The notes under the pieces were generated by a model. The model did no database searches. It was not told where the DNA came from and worked only from the letters and a program-made list of their open reading frames with translations. DNA of 44,289 bases from Streptomyces sp. CC53 (lineage in GTDB: Bacteria; Actinomycetota; Actinomycetes; Streptomycetales; Streptomycetaceae): positions 1 to 44,289 of the forward strand of contig NZ_MKXB01000003.1 of the NCBI RefSeq assembly GCF_001865245.1, given 5' to 3'. Made by a program: the position numbers and the translations under genes. This document shows, in pieces, positions 41,100-44,289 of the stretch (within the stretch, counting starts at the first letter, position 1; each line of letters opens with the position of its first letter).

Positions 41100-42539
41100 T
41101 CACCGCGGGTCGCCCACCCGGCCCTGGCGCGGGGTCGCCGCCGCAGCCGGCGGTGGGTGTCCCTCCTGCTCCGACGGGGTCGGGAGCAGGGGGGCGGGCG
41201 GGCGCAGCCGTACGGACAGCAGGGCGGCCGCCGCCGCGAGGGCGGCACCGACGAGCAGCGCCGCACGGAAGCCGGTGGTCTGGTCGAGTGCGGTGGCTCC
41301 GGGTCCGGTGCGGGCGGTGGCGACGGACACGAGGACGGCGAGGCCGAGCACGGACCCGAACTGCTGGCTGGTGTTGACCAGTCCGGAGGCGAGGCCGGTC
41401 TCCTCGGGGCCGGCCTCCGCGGTGGCGGCCACGTTGGTGGCCACCACGACCAGGGGGAGGGCGACGCCGAGGACGAGGCTCGGCGCGAGGACGGTGGAGG
41501 CGAAGGTGCCGTCGTCGGTGAGGGAGAGAGCGAGCCACAGCATGCCCGCGCACAGCAGGGCGAAGCCGGCGGTGGCGGTGCCCCGCAGGCCGAGGCGGGC
41601 GATGAGCCGCCCGGTCTGCGGAGCGGTGGCGACCACGACGAGGGACAGCGGCAGCAGCGCGAGCCCGCCGGCGAGCGGCGGGTACCGGAGCACGCTCTGC
41701 AGGTACAGGCTCACCAGGAAGAACATCGGGAAGAGCGCCGTCTGGGCGAGGGCGCTGAGCAGGTTGGCGAGCCGCAGGGTGCGCCGCCGGAAGACGGCGG
41801 GCGGGACCAGGGGATGGGCGGCACGGCGCTCGACGGCGGCGAACAGGGCGAGCAGCAGCAGGCCGCAGGCCCCGGCGGCCGGGTTCCGGCCGAACAGTGC
41901 GAAGGCGAGGAGGCCGAGGCCGCAGGTGGCCGTCAGGGCCCCGGCGAGGTCGAAGCCGGCCGGCTGCGTCCTGGTGCGCCCGTCGAGGAGGCGCCGCGCG
42001 AGCAGGCAGAGCGGGACGGCGAGGGCGACGTTGAGCCAGAACGTGGAGCGCCACCCCAGCAGGTCGGTGAGCACCCCGCCGAGGACGGTGCCGGTGACCC
42101 CGCCGAGCCCTCCCATCGCGGCGAGGACGCCGAGCGCACGGTGGCGGCCCGCGCCGTCCGGGAACAGGAGCAGCACCAGCGCGAAGGCGGAGGCCGCGGC
42201 GAGGGCGGCGCCGACGCCCTGGGCGGCGCGCGCGGCGGCCAGGACCGGCACCGACGGGGCGAGCGCGCCGGCGGCGGAGGCCGCGCCGAGGAGGGCGAGC
42301 CCGGCCGTGAACACCCGCCGGTGGCCGAAGCGGTCGGCGGCCCGCCCGGCGAGCAGGAGGAGTCCGCCGAAGGTGATCAGGTAGGCGTTGGCGACCCAGG
42401 ACAGCCCGGCGGAGCCGACCCGCAGGTCGTCGCCGATCGGGTGGAGCGCCACGTTGACGAGGGCGGTGTCCGTGATCAGCAGCAGTTGCGTGGACGCGAG
42501 CAGGGCGAGGGCCCTGCCGCGCTGCGGCGCAGTGCTCAC
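41100..42539 (-). CDS. MFS drug/metabolite efflux transporter (DHA2-like)
   Basis: This 479-residue membrane protein has the N-terminal pattern LLITDTALVNVALHPIGDDL and WVANAYLITFGGLLLLAGRAADRFGHRRVF (motif A between helices 2 and 3), RAAQGVGAAL, and about 14 hydrophobic segments, as in the EmrB/QacA group. A Pro/Gln/Glu-rich tail of about 30 residues ends the protein. It probably exports the product of the neighbouring oxygenases or protects the cell from it. GTG 42539 overlaps the stop of the HpaB-like gene by GTGA, so it is translationally coupled. A strong hairpin follows its stop. Confidence 0.88.
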   Translation of the reverse strand: MSTAPQRGRALALLASTQLLLITDTALVNVALHPIGDDLRVGSAGLSWVANAYLITFGGLLLLAGRAADRFGHRRVFTAGLALLGAASAAGALAPSVPVLAAARAAQGVGAALAAASAFALVLLLFPDGAGRHRALGVLAAMGGLGGVTGTVLGGVLTDLLGWRSTFWLNVALAVPLCLLARRLLDGRTRTQPAGFDLAGALTATCGLGLLAFALFGRNPAAGACGLLLLALFAAVERRAAHPLVPPAVFRRRTLRLANLLSALAQTALFPMFFLVSLYLQSVLRYPPLAGGLALLPLSLVVVATAPQTGRLIARLGLRGTATAGFALLCAGMLWLALSLTDDGTFASTVLAPSLVLGVALPLVVVATNVAATAEAGPEETGLASGLVNTSQQFGSVLGLAVLVSVATARTGPGATALDQTTGFRAALLVGAALAAAAALLSVRLRPPAPLLPTPSEQEGHPPPAAAATPRQGRVGDPR

Positions 42540-43993
42540 CGGGCGCCCGCGGCCGGGGCGGTGCCGTCCGCCGTGAGCCCGTACCCGTCGAGGCAGTCCC
42601 GTACGAGCCGCTCGCAGTCGGCGGCGCCGCCCTCCCACGCCTGCTGCGTCAGGTAGACGTGGGGCGCCCCGTGGTAGAAGCGCTCGTACTGCTCGTGCCG
42701 GCCGGCGAACTCGGAACCGACGGCGTCCCAGGCGAGCTTCAGGAGCTTGACGCGGGCGTCCGCGGGAGCGGCGGGCGTGCCGAGGTAGGTGCGCAGCAGC
42801 GGCCCGAGCTCGGGGTGGAGCAGCTCGCTGCCGGAGGCGGGCAGCTGGATGAGCCCTCCGCCGGCCAGCAGCTTCACCTCCTGCACGGCCTGCGGGTACA
42901 GCTCGCCGGCCATGATGCGCTGGGCGTAGGAGATGTCCCTGCCGGGCGCGACCCCGCCGCGCCCCTCGTCGACGGGGGTGTACGACGCCTCCGCGGCCAG
43001 CACGAACGCCTTGGCCTGCGCGACGCGGCCCAGGAGGCGCCCGACGGCCTGGGTGACGGGCGGCAGGTCGTGGGTGCCGTTCGCCTTGGCCAGCAGCACG
43101 GCCAGCCCGGTGAGGAATTCCAGCTTGGTCCAGAAGCGGGTGGCTCCCTGGTGGACGAAGTTGAGGAAGGCCGGGGTGTCCCACCAGAGCCGGAAGGCGG
43201 TGTCGGTGTCCCGGTAGGTGAGGACGCGGTCCCAGGGCACGAACACGTCGTCGCAGACGAGCAGGGCGTCGTTCTCGTCGTACCGCGAGGAGAGCGGGTG
43301 GTCGAAGACGCTGCGGGCCCGGCCCTCGTACGAGGTGCGGGAGACGAGGGTCAGGCCGCGGGTGGCGACGGGCACGGAGAAGGTGACGGCCCGGTCGGCG
43401 TCGCCCGGGCCCAGGGGCTCGATGGTCCCGACGACGATCTCGTCCGCGAAGACGGCGGCGGTGCCGGTCATCTTGGCGCCGCGGACGACGATGCCGCCGT
43501 CCTTCTCGCCGACGACCCGCAGGGTGCGCTCGTCGTCCTCCCCGGCACCGGTGGGGTTCGTCAGCGTGAAGGCGGCGTAGAGGTCCCCCTCGGCGAGCCG
43601 CCGGTGCAGGGTGAGCGCGGCGGTGGACCCGTCGTAGGCTCCGGCGGCCAGCACCCCGGGCGCGGCGGCGAACCCGGCGGCGGCCGCGGCCATGCAGTCG
43701 GGGGTCCGGCCCAGGAAGCCGTACCCCGCCTCGGCCCACACCTTGTGCGCCCGCCGGCGGGCGACGAGGTCCTCGTACGAGCGCGGGACGTGGAACGCGG
43801 TGTGGACGCCGTCACGGGTGAGGACGGGGGTGTGCGCGGAGTCGTGTGCCAGGTCGTACAGGTGGGCCAGGGACGCGGCGGTGTTGCGGAACGCGGGGTG
43901 CAGGGTCACGTCCGCGACCCGCTCGCCGTCGAGCCATATCTCCCGCCCGTCACGCAGGGACTGCACGTACTCCTGACCCGACCTGGTCACCAT
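42536..43993 (-). CDS. HpaB-family flavin-dependent aromatic hydroxylase
   Basis: This 485-residue protein belongs to the 4-hydroxyphenylacetate 3-monooxygenase (oxygenase component) family, which hydroxylates phenols at the ortho position using reduced FAD. Family marks are SGQEYVQSLRDGREIWLDGERV (residues 5-26), GFLGRTPDCMAA, VRGAKMTGTAAVFADEIVVG, FDHPLSSRYDENDALLVCDDVFVPWDRVL and an adjacent Trp/Phe-rich segment LWWDTPAFLNFVHQGA. The typical GRSPDY appears as GRTPDC. ATG 43993 has an excellent GGAGGAG site. The family needs a flavin reductase (HpaC); none is in the window. It is the first gene of the cluster, coupled to the MFS exporter. Confidence 0.9.
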   Translation of the reverse strand: MVTRSGQEYVQSLRDGREIWLDGERVADVTLHPAFRNTAASLAHLYDLAHDSAHTPVLTRDGVHTAFHVPRSYEDLVARRRAHKVWAEAGYGFLGRTPDCMAAAAAGFAAAPGVLAAGAYDGSTAALTLHRRLAEGDLYAAFTLTNPTGAGEDDERTLRVVGEKDGGIVVRGAKMTGTAAVFADEIVVGTIEPLGPGDADRAVTFSVPVATRGLTLVSRTSYEGRARSVFDHPLSSRYDENDALLVCDDVFVPWDRVLTYRDTDTAFRLWWDTPAFLNFVHQGATRFWTKLEFLTGLAVLLAKANGTHDLPPVTQAVGRLLGRVAQAKAFVLAAEASYTPVDEGRGGVAPGRDISYAQRIMAGELYPQAVQEVKLLAGGGLIQLPASGSELLHPELGPLLRTYLGTPAAPADARVKLLKLAWDAVGSEFAGRHEQYERFYHGAPHVYLTQQAWEGGAADCERLVRDCLDGYGLTADGTAPAAGAR

Positions 43994-44289
43994 GTCTCCT
44001 CCGGGGAACGGCTGTGCCGGTCCGAAGCCTCTCCGTAACCGGACGAGTCGGGCAATGAACGACCGTCCACCAGCACTTAAGAACCAGCCAGCGACGGGCC
44101 GCCGCGAACCACCGCGAAACGGGCGCCCGAAGGGTGCCGGAAGGCATGGGAGGCGTACGGCCCGCATGTCGCGGCGGTGGGCACGGAGGGTCGCGCCGGC
44201 GGTGGCGGGAACGCCGCGGCGGCGGCTCCGACGCACCGGCGAACGGCGGCCGGGGCCCGTGCAGCCCGGGCACCGCCGGGGCGAAGCGG
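43994..44289. other. Upstream region of the HpaB-like gene, no gene seen
   Basis: The last 296 bases lie upstream of the cluster's first gene. A less GC-rich stretch at about 44040-44100 containing ATGAACGACC and ACTTAAGAACC probably holds the promoter, but no -35/-10 pair is convincing. Beyond it, the sequence is GC-rich and shows no supported reading frame before the window ends. Confidence 0.45.

Noticed and set aside
38525..43993. The cluster considered as a plain pyrrolnitrin or phenazine pathway.
   Set aside because: Only one relative of each pathway is present; the halogenases, PrnD and the phz core genes are absent from the window.
1..44289. tRNA, rRNA, attachment sites or integrases.
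   Set aside because: I saw no tRNA-like cloverleaf sequence with CCA end or T-loop motif, no rRNA, and no recombinase gene.

Overview
The window is high-GC (codon third positions almost always G or C), uses GTG and TTG starts freely, and carries gene families typical of Streptomyces: an XRE/DUF5753 regulator with a DUF397 partner, paired lipoprotein L,D-transpeptidases, SseB-family proteins and a small EF-hand protein. From memory, the order from the Dpp-type transporter through sdaA, glgX, an ABC exporter pair and an M4 protease to glgP resembles a stretch of the Streptomyces coelicolor core chromosome (roughly SCO5444 to SCO5480); I could not check this. There are no rRNA, tRNA, CRISPR or recognisable insertion sequences.

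Layout. 1-6418 (minus): a five-gene oligopeptide ABC transporter operon, substrate-binding lipoprotein first, with a strong hairpin between it and the permeases and a repeat-built C-terminal tail on the last ATPase. 6638-9547 (minus): two SseB-family paralogs, a 500-base repeat-bearing spacer and a P-loop kinase-like protein. 9548-14376 (plus): a tandem glycine riboswitch in front of gcvT-gcvH-glyA, then sdaA; together these handle glycine, serine and one-carbon flow to pyruvate. 14484-19210: EF-hand protein, GNAT acetyltransferase, secreted beta-propeller lipoprotein, a frameshifted VOC gene, an RsbW-like ATPase and an enoyl-CoA hydratase. 19304-24490: two lipoprotein L,D-transpeptidases and glycogen debranching enzyme glgX. 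24887-28908: a heterodimeric ABC exporter with one degenerate ATP site. 29081-33086: small genes, including a probable leaderless gene, a YnfA membrane protein, an XRE-DUF397 module with a divergent small CxxC/His protein, a coupled pair of unknowns, and a secreted protein that resembles an ML (MD-2/NPC2-like) lipid-binding domain. 33390-38387: secreted M4 metalloprotease with a P domain, and alpha-glucan phosphorylase glgP.

38525-43993 (minus) is the most interesting part: an HpaB-type flavin hydroxylase, an MFS exporter, a PrnB-like heme enzyme (the pyrrolnitrin ring-rearranging family) and a PhzS-like flavin monooxygenase, without the other pyrrolnitrin or phenazine genes. It looks like a compact, undescribed aromatic-metabolite pathway, possibly inserted beside glgP; it may continue beyond the right edge of the window.
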